A stretch of 64,000 nt of DNA from Lactuca virosa (taxonomy: Eukaryota > Streptophyta > Magnoliopsida > Asterales > Asteraceae). Below are positions 34,007 through 45,050 of the stretch, piece by piece. How positions within the stretch are numbered: the first letter of the stretch is position 1; each line of letters opens with the position of its first letter. The position numbers were made by a program, and so were the translations under genes. Below the pieces are notes generated by a model. That model saw only the letters and a list, made by a program, of their open reading frames with translations, had not been told where the DNA came from and ran no database searches. The stretch spans positions 365,745,038-365,809,037 of the forward strand of contig CAKMRJ010000001.1 in NCBI GenBank assembly GCA_928212115.1, given 5' to 3'.

Positions 34007-34739
34007 GTGACAACCCGATATTTCGAATCAATGTAATGACCTAAAAACCAAGATTTGTAATCTACTTCTGATATAATAAAAATTAGCGTCAAAAATAAAA
34101 TGTTCTAAAGTCTCAATTGGGGTGCATAAAATGTTAGATGTCGTGTCAAGGTTTTCATAAATATAAAGAACACTCAAATCCAAGTTATAACGAAGAAGTT
34201 ATGACCAATCAAAGATGCGCGTCAAAACCGGTAAAACACTGTTAAGCGTAAAAATTGAAATTTCAATAAAATACTTTTTAGCCTTAGGTATCTGAATGTA
34301 AGTCGTAGATTATGTTAAACCGTAAACGTACATAAAAAGAACGTCCAAATCTGACTTCGTATGAGGAAGTTATGATTTTTCAAAGTTTCGGATACAATAT
34401 TAGACAGCTAAAAACTCGAAATAGAGATCGAGCGACTTTTAGCCGACACAACCTTAACGGAAATCAAAGATCCCGACAATAGTAGTACAACGGTGAAAAG
34501 ACAGACTAAAACGGACGTCGGATGAAGAAGTTATGGATTTTTAATGGATTTTTTCTGTCCCGGCCCGTTAAAAATATAATATTAAAAACAAAGTCAAAAT
34601 CAGCCGACGGAGTCTAAACGAAAGTTGTAGAGCATATTATCACCTATGCGTGGATATAAAGAACGTCGAAAACGAAGCTCGTATGCGAAAGTTATGAATT
34701 TTTGAAGTTCGAGGCACGCATACCAAAGCTTATCCGAAC

Positions 34740-34829
34740 TACGCCCAGCGTACGCATGAAAGAGGCGTTACGCCCCGCGTACATGGAAGTTACGCCCAGC
34801 GTAATCCGATGACCAGCACCCTATAAATA
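34740..34829 (+). promoter_or_regulatory. Element C U3 core: three palindromes and TATA
   Basis: TACGCCCAGCGTA (34740), TACGCCCCGCGTA (34769) and TACGCCCAGCGTA (34791), then TATAAATA at 34822-34829. The 3' LTR keeps the set (about 47230-47301, TATA 47331), one member having changed to CCAACG. Confidence 0.65.
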
Positions 34830-35468
34830 GATGTCATGGGCTGCCGAGTTTTGGTGTTCAAACACTTCTCTCTCTCTCTCTCATTTTGCCTCGTTTTGCG
34901 TGCAACTTATACCCTGAAGCCTCGGTAACACCCCTAGCACACGACACAAGTCCCGACGCCCGAAGTTCCCGAGAAAAACATTCTTTCCAGTCGAAGTGCT
35001 GCCCACGTGAAGCCCGTTTCTTCACCAGAAACTCGCGGTTACGTCAAGAAAGATCATTCATAGAAACGACACACTGCCCGATTCACCACTTATCAGGTGA
35101 GTTCATACCCCTACGCTTTTCCGAGTTTTTCATGTTTTCTGGGGGGGGGGGAATACAAGCAAAAGCACAAGTAATCTTGGGCTCAAAGTATATTATTTTG
35201 TTTAAGATAATTTTATTTTCAATATACTTTTAACATGGAAAACAGTTTTACCATATGGATTAAGAAATCAACTCGCAGAAACAGTTTTCAAAACTAAGGC
35301 AATGAACTTATAAATCATGAAGTAAAAGATATCATTTTATAAAGGATTCATGTTAATTGCAAAAAAAAAGGTTTTCAGCATTATTACTTGTAAATTGTTA
35401 GTCTAAGTTGGAGACACGTCCTTGGTAACACTCACCACCGAAACAGAGTGTAGGACTAGCACTTATGA

Positions 35469-35572
35469 CCAGAATCTCTTGTAGGGAGAGCGTGACTGTT
35501 GTGTATAGATCTATACGGGACTGACTATCCCGCACCTCGCTGCTAGCTACAGTGGGACCGGCAGGTCTACGG
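35469..35572 (+). other. Conserved structured LTR block (C copy)
   Basis: Same order as in B: CTCTTGTAGGGAGAG, GTATAGATCTATAC, GGGACTGACTATCCC, then CTG...CAG. The 3' LTR copy is 47971-48075, where the palindrome has one change (GTATAGATATATAC). Confidence 0.65.
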
Positions 35573-36326
35573 GTGATATACCGATAGATTACTGGAAGGT
35601 ATTAATAATACCCTCATGTTTTAGTTCATCACGTTCCTTTTATTTAGTTTTATTTATGTAATAAGGCTAATATACCTCACTGGGTGTAACCAAGGTTTGA
35701 AAAGAAAACTGTTTTTATTGATATTAGTATGGTAGATACTTGTACACCTCAGTTTAGAACGGATAACCAACCATCAACTTTTAGGGAAAAATATCAGATT
35801 TTTCCCGAGATAACCCGGCTATTCAAAAACGGATTATTTAACGTGTAACCAACGGATATTCATATTCATTCCACGACACCTTGGATGGATATATCTTGTA
35901 TTAATCTTGAAGTCAGGGAAGGAATGGGTTTTCAAACACGCTTTTCATAAGAAAATATAGGATTTTCTTGAAGAACACTTTTCAAAAGAATCAAAGAACA
36001 TTTTTCCACCAAAAACTAAATGCTTATGAATTCACCAGCTTTATGCTGATATTCTTTCAAAACTGCTTGTATTCTTAGGGGATTCAGTAATACAGGTAAA
36101 ACATCAGCTTTTTGGAGAAGAGACGCTAAGACGTCAATCTTAAAACTTATTGAATCATCATATTGTAATTCTTTTGGGACATGTATTGTAAGCAACAATG
36201 TAACTTTTAAATTATATATATGATGGTTGTGTGTACTTTCTTTACAAATACTCAACTGTTATGATACTACGTGAAGTCATCCGCCCCTGAATGTTTCCGC
36301 CATTCTGGTTTGGGGGTGTGACAGAT

Positions 36327-36338
36327 TGGTATCAGAGC
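36327..36338 (+). other. Primer binding site, element C
   Basis: TGGTATCAGAGC three bases after the 5' LTR. Confidence 0.9.
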
Positions 36339-36888
36339 ATTGTTTATAGTGAACTAAGTATATCAAACCACATAAGATATACAAACTATAAATCCAAAGG
36401 GACTAAAACCCTCTGACAAAACGTTTTCACAAACTATACTTTTAAATTAAAAATATTTTTTTAAAGTATAAGTACATGCATGCATTCGGTCTAGTATCAT
36501 AGTCAAAACTATACAAAAGTATTAAGACAAGTTGGGCACTACGATTAGGCCTCGGGGTATGTAATCAGATCGAGGAGGAATATAGCCTGATCAACTATAT
36601 TTATCCAAGATGTGACCAACGTATGTCGAGGAATAGTAATAGTGAACAACAAGTCAAAAACTTACCAAAGAAAATACTAGAATCAAACTTACGAATTTGA
36701 AATACTATAGGAGTATTCCAGAGTACTATAAGAACCGTAATAATCGTGCGAACCTCGATATTTAGTTAGAACTAGGAATCGTCAAATAAATAGAATCTTA
36801 TTCAAAAATTAAAAGACACTTCTGGTAGGTCTATGATTCCGGAGTATATACTTCCCAAATTTTATATAATTGAGATTTCATAGACTTA

Positions 36889-36957
36889 GAATTTGTGATC
36901 TATGCTTCACTACCTGTTCCTTGTTTGGTTGTGGTTTTGGAGTAGGATCACTTATTC
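36889..36957 (+). other. Fixed-loop hairpin, element C copy 1
   Basis: GAATTTGTGATC pairs with GATCACTTATTC around CCTTGTTTGGTTGTGG. Compared with B (9406-9474) both arms differ yet still pair. Confidence 0.65.
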
Positions 36958-37268
36958 GAAGGTCTATTTAATCTTATACAACTTATATACATTGCACGGT
37001 CATAGTAGGACCCAATAAGGATCTCCCCATAAAGTTACCCTTAATCTCATAGATTCTTTAGACACTTCCATTCTCGCACGACAAACCCAGATAGGTGTAA
37101 CCACTCCATCATAGCAGTCAGTAGAGGAGACAAGGAGAAACAAGGAGAAAATTCCAAGAAGTGATCAACCAGAGAAACTAAAACATCTTACGCGTCACAC
37201 TAATGAATAATTACCATTACTAATTATATTAGAAAATTCTTATATCCATATTCTCGCTTAGATAACAA

Positions 37269-37860
37269 TGGTTGGACTCCATCCTCCCGGAGATCCGTAC
37301 TTTCCTAATCAAGGGAATGCCGGTTGGCTCGGTGCCAAACCAGAAGATGAGCTTGCAATTTCCCCTAGACGATGATTATGCTGAAGTCTTTCACGAGGAC
37401 TACGATTCCGGATCAAAAGCTTACAATCCACCTCCAGTTACTAAGAACCCAAACCCTCATCTGAACTTTCAAGGCCCGACGCCTCTGTGGGCCATAAGCC
37501 TAGACAGTTGGAGTCATGAACAAGGTCAAAATTCCCCCTAACAAGGAGACCGAAGCTTCTGCAATCTGGAAGCTGGAGGTTCAGCAGATAGAGCACTTCA
37601 TGTACTGGTTCGTCGCGTTTCTCGCCACACGGAACAGGGAAGAACTATCATCAATAGAGTGGTGCAGATTGAGGCTACCACTGGTGTCGACGCTGTTCGT
37701 CTTCGCAACCTGGAAGACAATCATAACGCAAAAAGGAATTGTACCAACGTCTTGCAAGGAGAAATGACGGCTTCGAAAGCCGAAGTGCAACGATTATGAG
37801 AGCATCATGCTGTACAAGATAGACGCATATTCGAAATAGAGGGCCGAATCTAGTAGGAAG
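37269..37860 (+). pseudogene. Element C longer gag N-terminal remnant
   Basis: An ATG at 37269 reads MVGLHPPGDPYFPNQGNAGW, the DPYxPNQGNAGW signature of some plant gypsy Gag N-termini, then a TGA after ~36 codons. Other frames continue with a GPTPLWAISLDSWSHEQG piece and a charged coiled-coil-like stretch (VDAVRLRNLEDNHNAKRN). Frames change several times, so it is dead. It shows that the family once had a longer Gag than the mini-gag at 39076. Confidence 0.55.
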
Positions 37861-39075
37861 TAGATCATACCCTACTCATCCTCTGTTTACTATTTTGGTT
37901 ATAGTCTAAGTCTTCGGAGATGTCTTAGAGTTATTTTTCATGCATTTTTTAGTTCGACCGCGAAAAATTCATTTTCGGTAGGTCATGTTAATGTCGATGT
38001 TTTTCCCAGAATCATGGTGTATTATAGACCTGTTTAAGGTCAAATTTTCCAAACTCTATGTACTTAATACATCTATAATCGACATTTACTTCTTACATTT
38101 TGAAAAATAACCACTCAATTTCACATTATTTTGTTACAATTCGTACTTATATTGAACTTCTAATTCCAGTTCCTTACAAAATCCCTATCGAACTAAGTGT
38201 TTTGGTTATGAGATGTCAAATTCATGTTCATTCTTGATATCTTACAATCGTTTCATCTTTTAAATCTTTATAGTAAAAGATGCCTCCACGTAAAAACCGA
38301 ACCAACTTCAGATGTTAACATCAATATTCTGCCTTAATAACTTAAATGCTTTTACAGTTCTATAGAATCGTAGCAGTTATGTAGGTTGAATCATCGAGAA
38401 CAGTATAACAAAACGAAAAACTTACAATCGCATGAACTTCCGGGATTCGAACTCTTCATTATGAGGTGACGGAGATCAGTGTAAGAATCAGAAGTAAGAC
38501 GACACAGAAATTCAATATACCTACGAAGGAGAAGGACACCCTATAAATACCAGGAGAGAACAAATCATTATCACCCAGAATAGAACGGAGAACAGAGGAA
38601 AACCACGCGTGTTTCATGCAAAGCGTTTGAGTGCCTTTTCGTCATAGTAATAACTAATAAATAATGCAACTTAGTGAGTTAATGAATACATTACTCACAT
38701 TAGGATTCAAACTTATCGTCTTTTCCTGTATTGGCTAATAACAATAATTCGGATCACGAAATCTCAATCGAGAGTGATTACTTCTCAAATTCATAAGTTG
38801 ATTTATTTTAGACTCTATTATGAATTACTTTCAAATCTTTTCGAAAACTGAATCATAGTATCCACCAACCAAATATAACTTCGTTCGGATGACACTCGTC
38901 TGGTAACCATTCTAGCAACTTCATTCTTCTCTTTCACCAGGACTGCATCATAGGGATGTAGGTCGAATCTTTGGGATCAGTATAGCGAAACGAAAAATTT
39001 ATATAAATGATTGGGATATATCTAAAGCCAACCAAAATCGCTCACGAGCCCATTTTCTCATTTTGTAACAGAATC

Positions 39076-39672
39076 ATGCCTCCGAAGAAACGTAACCAAC
39101 CCTCCGATAAAACACCAATCCTTCAGATAGATGCGGCTACGTTTCAAGTTGCAGTCACATCAGCCGTAGCAGCTGTCATGGCTCACCTTAATGCTAACAA
39201 CACAAATGTTAGTGGAAATATGATCGACAATCCTGATCGTGGTGATAACCAATTTCAGCAACAAGTTCCTACTTGTAAAGACACTCCGAACCTCAAACCT
39301 AATATTCTGAAACGAAAGTTCGAGAACAAGAAAGGGAGTTGTTCAACTCAAGGAACTACAGAAGGGAAACAAGCAGGGGCAGTCAATACCCCCATCAGCC
39401 CTGCTATCCCAACACCGACCACGCCGTACTTAGGAAACCTCCCCCACTGCAGCAAGTGCAACTACCATCATCATGGAGTTTGCCGAGTGCTTCATTGCAA
39501 TAGATGCAACATGAAGAGGCATACCGCCCGTTTATGTAGGACTCCGGTCAAATTCATCACTTCAACTACCAACGTTGGAACAAGTCCAATATGTCATCTT
39601 TGTGGTGAAATAGGACATTACAAGAGGGACTGTCCAACAGAGAAGAATGACGGGGGAGCAGGAGGAGTTTGA
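39076..39672 (+). CDS. Mini-Gag of element C
   Basis: 198-codon frame from the ATG at 39076 (MPPKKRNQPSDKT); an in-frame ATG at 39007 would add 23 residues, but B has no such extension, so 39076 is preferred. Order: alanine-rich N-terminal helix (ATFQVAVTSAVAAVMAHLNANN), low-complexity linker, CX2C...HHH...C, CNRCNMKRHTARLC and CHLCGEIGHYKRDC, Gly/Ala tail. The CCHC residues are all kept, whereas the surrounding pol is ruined. The capsid core is missing, as in complex B. Likely an RNA-binding, particle-joining protein used in trans (inference). A fixed-loop hairpin follows at 39876. Confidence 0.75.
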   Translation: MPPKKRNQPSDKTPILQIDAATFQVAVTSAVAAVMAHLNANNTNVSGNMIDNPDRGDNQFQQQVPTCKDTPNLKPNILKRKFENKKGSCSTQGTTEGKQAGAVNTPISPAIPTPTTPYLGNLPHCSKCNYHHHGVCRVLHCNRCNMKRHTARLCRTPVKFITSTTNVGTSPICHLCGEIGHYKRDCPTEKNDGGAGGV

Positions 39673-39875
39673 CCCCAGAGAACGGGGAAGCATAAAAGAA
39701 CCCTGCTATAGTTTGGTATGCTTCCAAACCCCAATAATTTAATTATAATTATAATTACTCTCTCATTCGAACCAAATCACAGCATTCATATAAAATTGAG
39801 AACCCTATCAGGTAAGCTATGATGGCTTAGTGTAAGCATTAGGGACATTTATAATTAAGATTTGTAGATTTAAAG

Positions 39876-39937
39876 TGAGTGATCCCGCCTCATTTCCTGT
39901 TCCTTGTTTAGTTGTGGATTTAGGGCAGGGTTGCTCA
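39876..39937 (+). other. Fixed-loop hairpin, element C copy 2
   Basis: TGAGTGATCCCGCC with GGGCAGGGTTGCTCA; the loop has one change (TTTAGTTG). A third copy lies at 40616-40671. Confidence 0.6.
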
Positions 39938-40615
39938 GTCGACTGTCTTACCAATATTAATTATACATGACTTGTGTGCACCAAGCGATGATAGTGAGAC
40001 CTAGTATGAGTCATTCCATGAAAGTTCATAGTTTCAAAATTATCAGAACCCTCGTATTAGTAGTATCCGCCAAATTTTGAATTAAAAAGGGGATTCGTAG
40101 CAAAATAACAGAATAAAACTGGAGGCGCTGAAAACTTATGTACATAGAATTGTTCATTATCCTAGTAATCATCTATTCCAGAATAACTTAATATCTACTT
40201 CGTTGAGAAGTTCCGACATCCTCATCCGACATGGTTTGGCTTGATCCTTACCATGCAATTTTTTTTATGCCGTGTAAAATAACTTTTTCCTTAATCAGCT
40301 GTCAGACGAAATTATTCCATTCCATAACGCAAACCTTTATATCGTCTATCACTTCAAAACTTCAGAAGTACCCATGTGAGGGGTACCACATCTTCTAGCC
40401 TACTCAATAGATAGAAATCTTGAAACGGAAAGCACCAAAGAAGTCTTAGAAGTCAGTAACCACTCGTAGCATACCCAAGAGATCTCCGAGGAAGACCACT
40501 TGTACTGTAGGTCAAGTTCAAGAATAGAGTATAATAACTCATTTGGTTAATCTATCGATGCTAGTTGTATATGCAAGAGTGGCATATAATTTAGACTCAA
40601 CAAGATTTAGGATGT

Positions 40616-40671
40616 GTGATTCCGCCCTACTTCCTGTTCCTTGTCTGGTTGTGGACTTGGGGCAGAGCCAC
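40616..40671 (+). other. Fixed-loop hairpin, element C copy 3
   Basis: GTGATTCCGCCCT with GGGGCAGAGCCAC; one arm change breaks one pair. Confidence 0.55.
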
Positions 40672-41137
40672 CCAACCGAAGGTTTTGTCGATTTAAATTA
40701 TATACAACTCGTATACACAAAGTGAGGATGGATGAGCTAAGGATGAGTCTTATCATGAACTTCAGAGCAAAAGCCCGCATGCTTACTATAACAACCGGAG
40801 ATACCTGAGTGGGAGTGGTAGCGGATTGCAAAGGGCTTAAAAATCAAGTTACCGAGGCAACAGCTGGACTTGATGCCATTTTAGGTGATCGTCGACAGGT
40901 TAACCAATTCCGCACACTCCCTACCAACAAAGGAAACAGACAAGCGGGAGAAACTAACTAGAACATACATCAGGGAGATTGTGCGACTGCATGGTGTACC
41001 AATATCCATTATCTCGGACCGAGATAGTAGATTCACCTCGCGGTTCTGGAAGTCACTACAAAAATCTCTAGGAACGAGACTAGACATGAGTACCGCCTAC
41101 CACCCACAAACCGACGGCCAGAGCAAGAGAACCATTC

Positions 41138-43452
41138 TGTAACACCCGTAGATCCGGGCTAGTCAATTTAGAGATAATAGGGGTCGAAAACGACTTTTCG
41201 ACAAAAGATTATTTAGAATAAATAATCTTAACCAACTTGTAGAATATGTCTCAAGGTTTCCGTACATATAAAGAACGCCGAAATCCGAGTTATAACGAAG
41301 AAGTTATGACCCGTCGAAGTTTTACGGCAAAACCGGCACGGCACCGGGAGACGTAAATAGTGAATTTTTGATAAATGACTTTTTAGCCTTAGAAATCTAA
41401 ACAAAAGTTGTAGTATACGTTAAACTGAGAACATACAAAAAAAGAACGCCCAAATCTGACTTCGTATGAGGAAGTTACGAATTTTCTAAGATTTGGCATA
41501 GTAGTGCACGGCCCGAAACTCGAATTTTAGATCGAGCGGTTTTGGCCTACGCGACCTAAATGAGAATTGAAGATCTCATTAATAGGAACTCAACGGTAAA
41601 AAGACAGACGAAAACAGAGTCCGTATGTAGAAGTTATGAATTTTACGCGGACATTTAATAGTATAATCTCCTCGTACTGTTAAATTTAAGATCGGTAGAG
41701 AATTAGCCGACGGAGTCAAAATGAAAGTTGTAGATCTTATTTTTACCTACGCGTGGATATAAAGAACGTCAAAAACGGAGGTCGTATGTGAAAGTTACGG
41801 ATTTTAGAAGTCGGAAGTGTGCTGTGCGAAAATGGGTGATGTGGCACAATATTGGCCATTGCTTTCTCCCAAAGTCTTGCCACTAGATGGTGACATGTGG
41901 CACCAAGTTCAACCATTTTTCACCCTATAAATAGAACCTCTCCCACCCTCATTTTCTTCACACCTTTCCCATTCTTTCTTCTCTTTACTCTCTCTCTAGA
42001 ACCTCTCTCTAGCCCCGAAACCCCCCGAAAAGCCTAGGGAACCTCCCTAGCACGAGGCGGAAGCCCCGGAGTGCTCGACGGCTCCGAGAAGAAGAGCTTT
42101 TCAGCTCGGGAACGCTGCTCCAAGCAAAGCCCGGTTTTCTATAAAACTCGCTGTAAGTGAGCTACGGCTACGCTATTTTTAATATATCGTTTATTTAATT
42201 ATAGTAGCGTTATTAGGAACTTATAATAAGTACCTGGGCTATTATTATGGGTTATATAAGTATTTTTTAACGCTTATATAATAGTAATAATAGCTAGACT
42301 ATTAATTAGTCTCGGCGAATAATAGACTAAACTCTAGTGGTAATAATACTAGGTTTCGTCGAAGGAATTTTTTTTTTAAGAAGCGAAGCGCTGTCTGAGT
42401 TCGGAATCACCACCTTTCCAAGTGAGTGCATAGTTACTTTCATCTTGCACATAGATATGAAGTATTTTATATAAATTACGTGTTATGTGTGCATATTATC
42501 TGTATACTTGTTGTCTATGCTGGATAAACGATTTTATACATGTTTTAAATGATTTAAACTGTATATGTATTTTATATCTACAAAATGTGTTGGGAATAAC
42601 ATGGGTAGATGTAATAGTTGGTATGTGTGATGAAATAAAATGATGAGAGATAGGTGAAGATAGGAAGGTGATGATAATTAGGTTATGATGAATCAGTGAC
42701 GTAGGATGTAAGATACCATAACCTTGACCGTCAATGTGGAGATGTAGTCATCTACCAGAGTATAGATGGCGACCACGGACTATTCTAGACAACCCCGTGG
42801 AACACCAGCAGACTTATAACCTGTAGGTGATGAATTACGAGTTCAGGCGATGTTGTGACCGCGTATTCATGTGATGATACTCTAACCCTTACTATGAATT
42901 ACGAGTTCAAGCGATGTTGTAACTACGTATTCATGCCTTAGGAATGAACATATAAGGAAATGTGATGTAAAGAGATGAGAGGTAAATACGACATAGGAGA
43001 TGACCCTTAAGATAATTCTTTAGGGAATATTAAATGAAGAAAATGGGGATGGGTAATTAGGTTGATTGTTTGATTGTTTAAACATAATAATTATATTATT
43101 GTGGGTTGAAAACCCTATGTACTCACCAGGTTTCCCAACCTGACCCACTCAAGCTTATTTGTATCACATGTGTCGATATGAAGCTACTTTAAACTGAGAG
43201 ATTTAAAAGAGATATAGATCACTAGTGTAAATGAATGTAAGTTCTGTTTATGCTTATGTTTCTGTATTGACGATGACATCCCAATGTTTTGAAAATGAAT
43301 GAAATACATTTCTTCGGAAATGATTTGATAACGTATTTATCATGTTTTTCTGGGAACAAATTCCGCAACATTTTTATTAAAAGAGGTACTCTGATTTTTA
43401 TAAAGCATAAACAAAATCGGTCTTTTCTGGCCGTGAAAATGGGGATGTCACA
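41138..43452 (+). mobile_element. Solo LTR E (A-related family)
   Basis: 2315 bp, TGTAACACCC to GATGTCACA, duplication CATTC (41133-41137, 43453-43457). U3 anchors at 41300, 41471, 41630 and 41790; TATAAATA 41936-41943. It resembles the element A LTR at both ends. A two-unit repeat at about 42831-42935 can pair ATGAATTACG with CGTATTCAT in each unit. It lacks the palindrome pair seen in A. Confidence 0.92.
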
Positions 43453-43598
43453 CATTCAAACCTTAAAAGATATGTTAAGAGCTTGTGTGATCTATTTTGG
43501 TAAGGCATGGGATACCCATTTACCATTGGTCGAGTTCTCGTACTGTAACTCCCCGATTCTCAGGTATTGTTTAAAGAAGATTCAAGGGGTAAAGCTCT

Positions 43599-43746
43599 AC
43601 TCGACGAGTTGATTGACCTACTCGTCGAGTAGGTGCGGGGTGGGAACGCGTATTAAGTGACCTACTCGACGAGTCCACTCTGGGACTCGGCGAGTAGGAG
43701 CTGGCAATTGAAACCCTAAATTCCTGGGTTTACACCCCTATTTAAG
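43599..43746 (+). promoter_or_regulatory. Solo LTR G U3: two palindrome pairs and TATA
   Basis: ACTCGACGAGT (43599) with ACTCGTCGAGT (43620), and ACTCGACGAGT (43664) with ACTCGGCGAGT (43685): each pair exactly 21 bp apart. TATTTAAG follows at 43739. Confidence 0.7.
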
Positions 43747-44289
43747 GGAACCTTAGCCTCTTTACAGTTCCAGAGAGTCCTTAAAACCCTAATACGTGTG
43801 TGTGTGTGTGTGTGTGTGCCATTGTGTGATTGAAGCTTGAAAAGATGATTTTGGAGGGAGAAGGCTTAGAAGAGAAGGATATTGGAGCAAGTGGAGTGTG
43901 GGAATCAGCTCTTATCTCAGTTGTCATCTTCTGGAGGTAACCAAATCGCCTTTTTCCTTGTGAATCTCTTCTATTGGTTGAGTTCTAGGGTTTTTGGTGA
44001 AATATTAAGTTGAAAGGATGAGTTATGGGCTAGATCTGAGGATGTAACTTCAGATCTGGACCCTCCTTGGGTTCTAGAGTCACAAAGTTGTTGTATTGGT
44101 TGTGATTGAGGTCCCTCTTGGACTTGAAGCTCCATTAAGAACTTGAAATAGACATTTAGAGCCTTTATAGCCATACATGCACGTAAAGTTTGCAACTTTA
44201 CGTGATAAGTATGTCCTAGAAGCTTGGATATGTGATTTGGAGCCGCTGCATGGCTCAAAACAAGTCTGTATGGAAAAAGGACTGAAGGG

Positions 44290-44603
44290 ACTCGGTGAGT
44301 CGCAAGGTTGACTCGGCGAGTCACATGAAGATGGCCGTGAACTCGACGAGTTGGATGAACAACTCGGCGAGTCCAATGAAGATCACCATAAGACTCGACG
44401 AGTTGAAGAACAACTCGGCGAGTCGGATGAGTTTTCCCTAGGATATGTATGCGTGTGTGTCCGTCGAGTTGCAAGGAGGGAACTCGACAGATGGCCTGAA
44501 AGTTTGAACGAAAATCGATGGAACTCGACGAGTCACCCTGATGACTCGGCGAGTGGGATGTACTTCAAGGCACTCGGCGAGTAGCCGATGGTACTCGGCG
44601 AGT
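44290..44603 (+). repeat. Paired-palindrome array in solo LTR G
   Basis: Starts of ACTCGRYGAGT-type 11-mers: 44290/44311, 44341/44362, 44393/44413, a decayed pair at 44459/44482, 44523/44544, 44572/44593. Intra-pair spacing is 21 in four pairs, 20 in one, 23 in the decayed one. Confidence 0.8.
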
Positions 44604-44847
44604 TGGGGTCAACATGGACTGTTGACCTTGACTGAGGACATTGACTTTGACCAGGAGTTGACTGGTGGGTTATGGAGTACCTTATAAGGTTAAGAACTTA
44701 TGGGTATATTGTATTATGGTCATAGGAGGTGGAGCCTGTGTCAAGTGATCCGAGAGTTGGAGTTTATCTTCCGAGTCGATATCTGCAAGGTGAGTTATCT
44801 TCACTATATCGATAGGGTCTACGGCACCAAGGCCGGCCCTTTATGAT

Positions 44848-45050
44848 TCACATCCTGGTTTAGGATGGTTGCTATGTTATCGCTATGTTAGATTACATCT
44901 TGGTTTAGGATGGTTGCTATGTCATTGTTATGCTAGATTAAATCCTGGTTTAGGATGGTTGCTATGTCATTGTTATGCTAGATTTCATCCTGGGTTAGGA
45001 TGGTTGCTATGTTAGATTTCATCCTGGTTTAGGATGGTTGCTATGCTAGA
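44848..45050 (+). repeat. Five-unit minisatellite in solo LTR G
   Basis: Units carry CATCCTGGTTTAGGATGGTT followed by GCTATG-rich spacers; mostly ~58 bp, one shorter. ATCCTGG-TTTAGGAT can itself fold. A three-unit ~60-bp repeat with a GCAGGCCCA core lies at about 45350-45490. Confidence 0.8.

Larger units (their letters stand above)
34007..36323 (+). repeat. Element C 5' LTR
   Basis: TGTGACAACC to GGGTGTGACA. U3 anchors at 34195, 34366, 34527 and 34687 (spacing 171, 161, 160). It lacks ~125 bp present in the 3' LTR at about 48078-48205. A GTCCT/AGGAC plus ACACTC/GAGTGT hairpin lies at 35418-35456. Confidence 0.9.

Noticed and set aside
34886..35233. 115-codon frame in the element C LTR (and 47345-47569)
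   Set aside because: Lies downstream of the LTR TATA box; the two LTR copies do not keep the same frame length, so coding is unlikely.
43971..44474. 167-codon minus-strand frame in solo LTR G
   Set aside because: It is made by the palindrome array and has repeat-driven residues (THRV/TRRV); no domain, and it sits inside an LTR.
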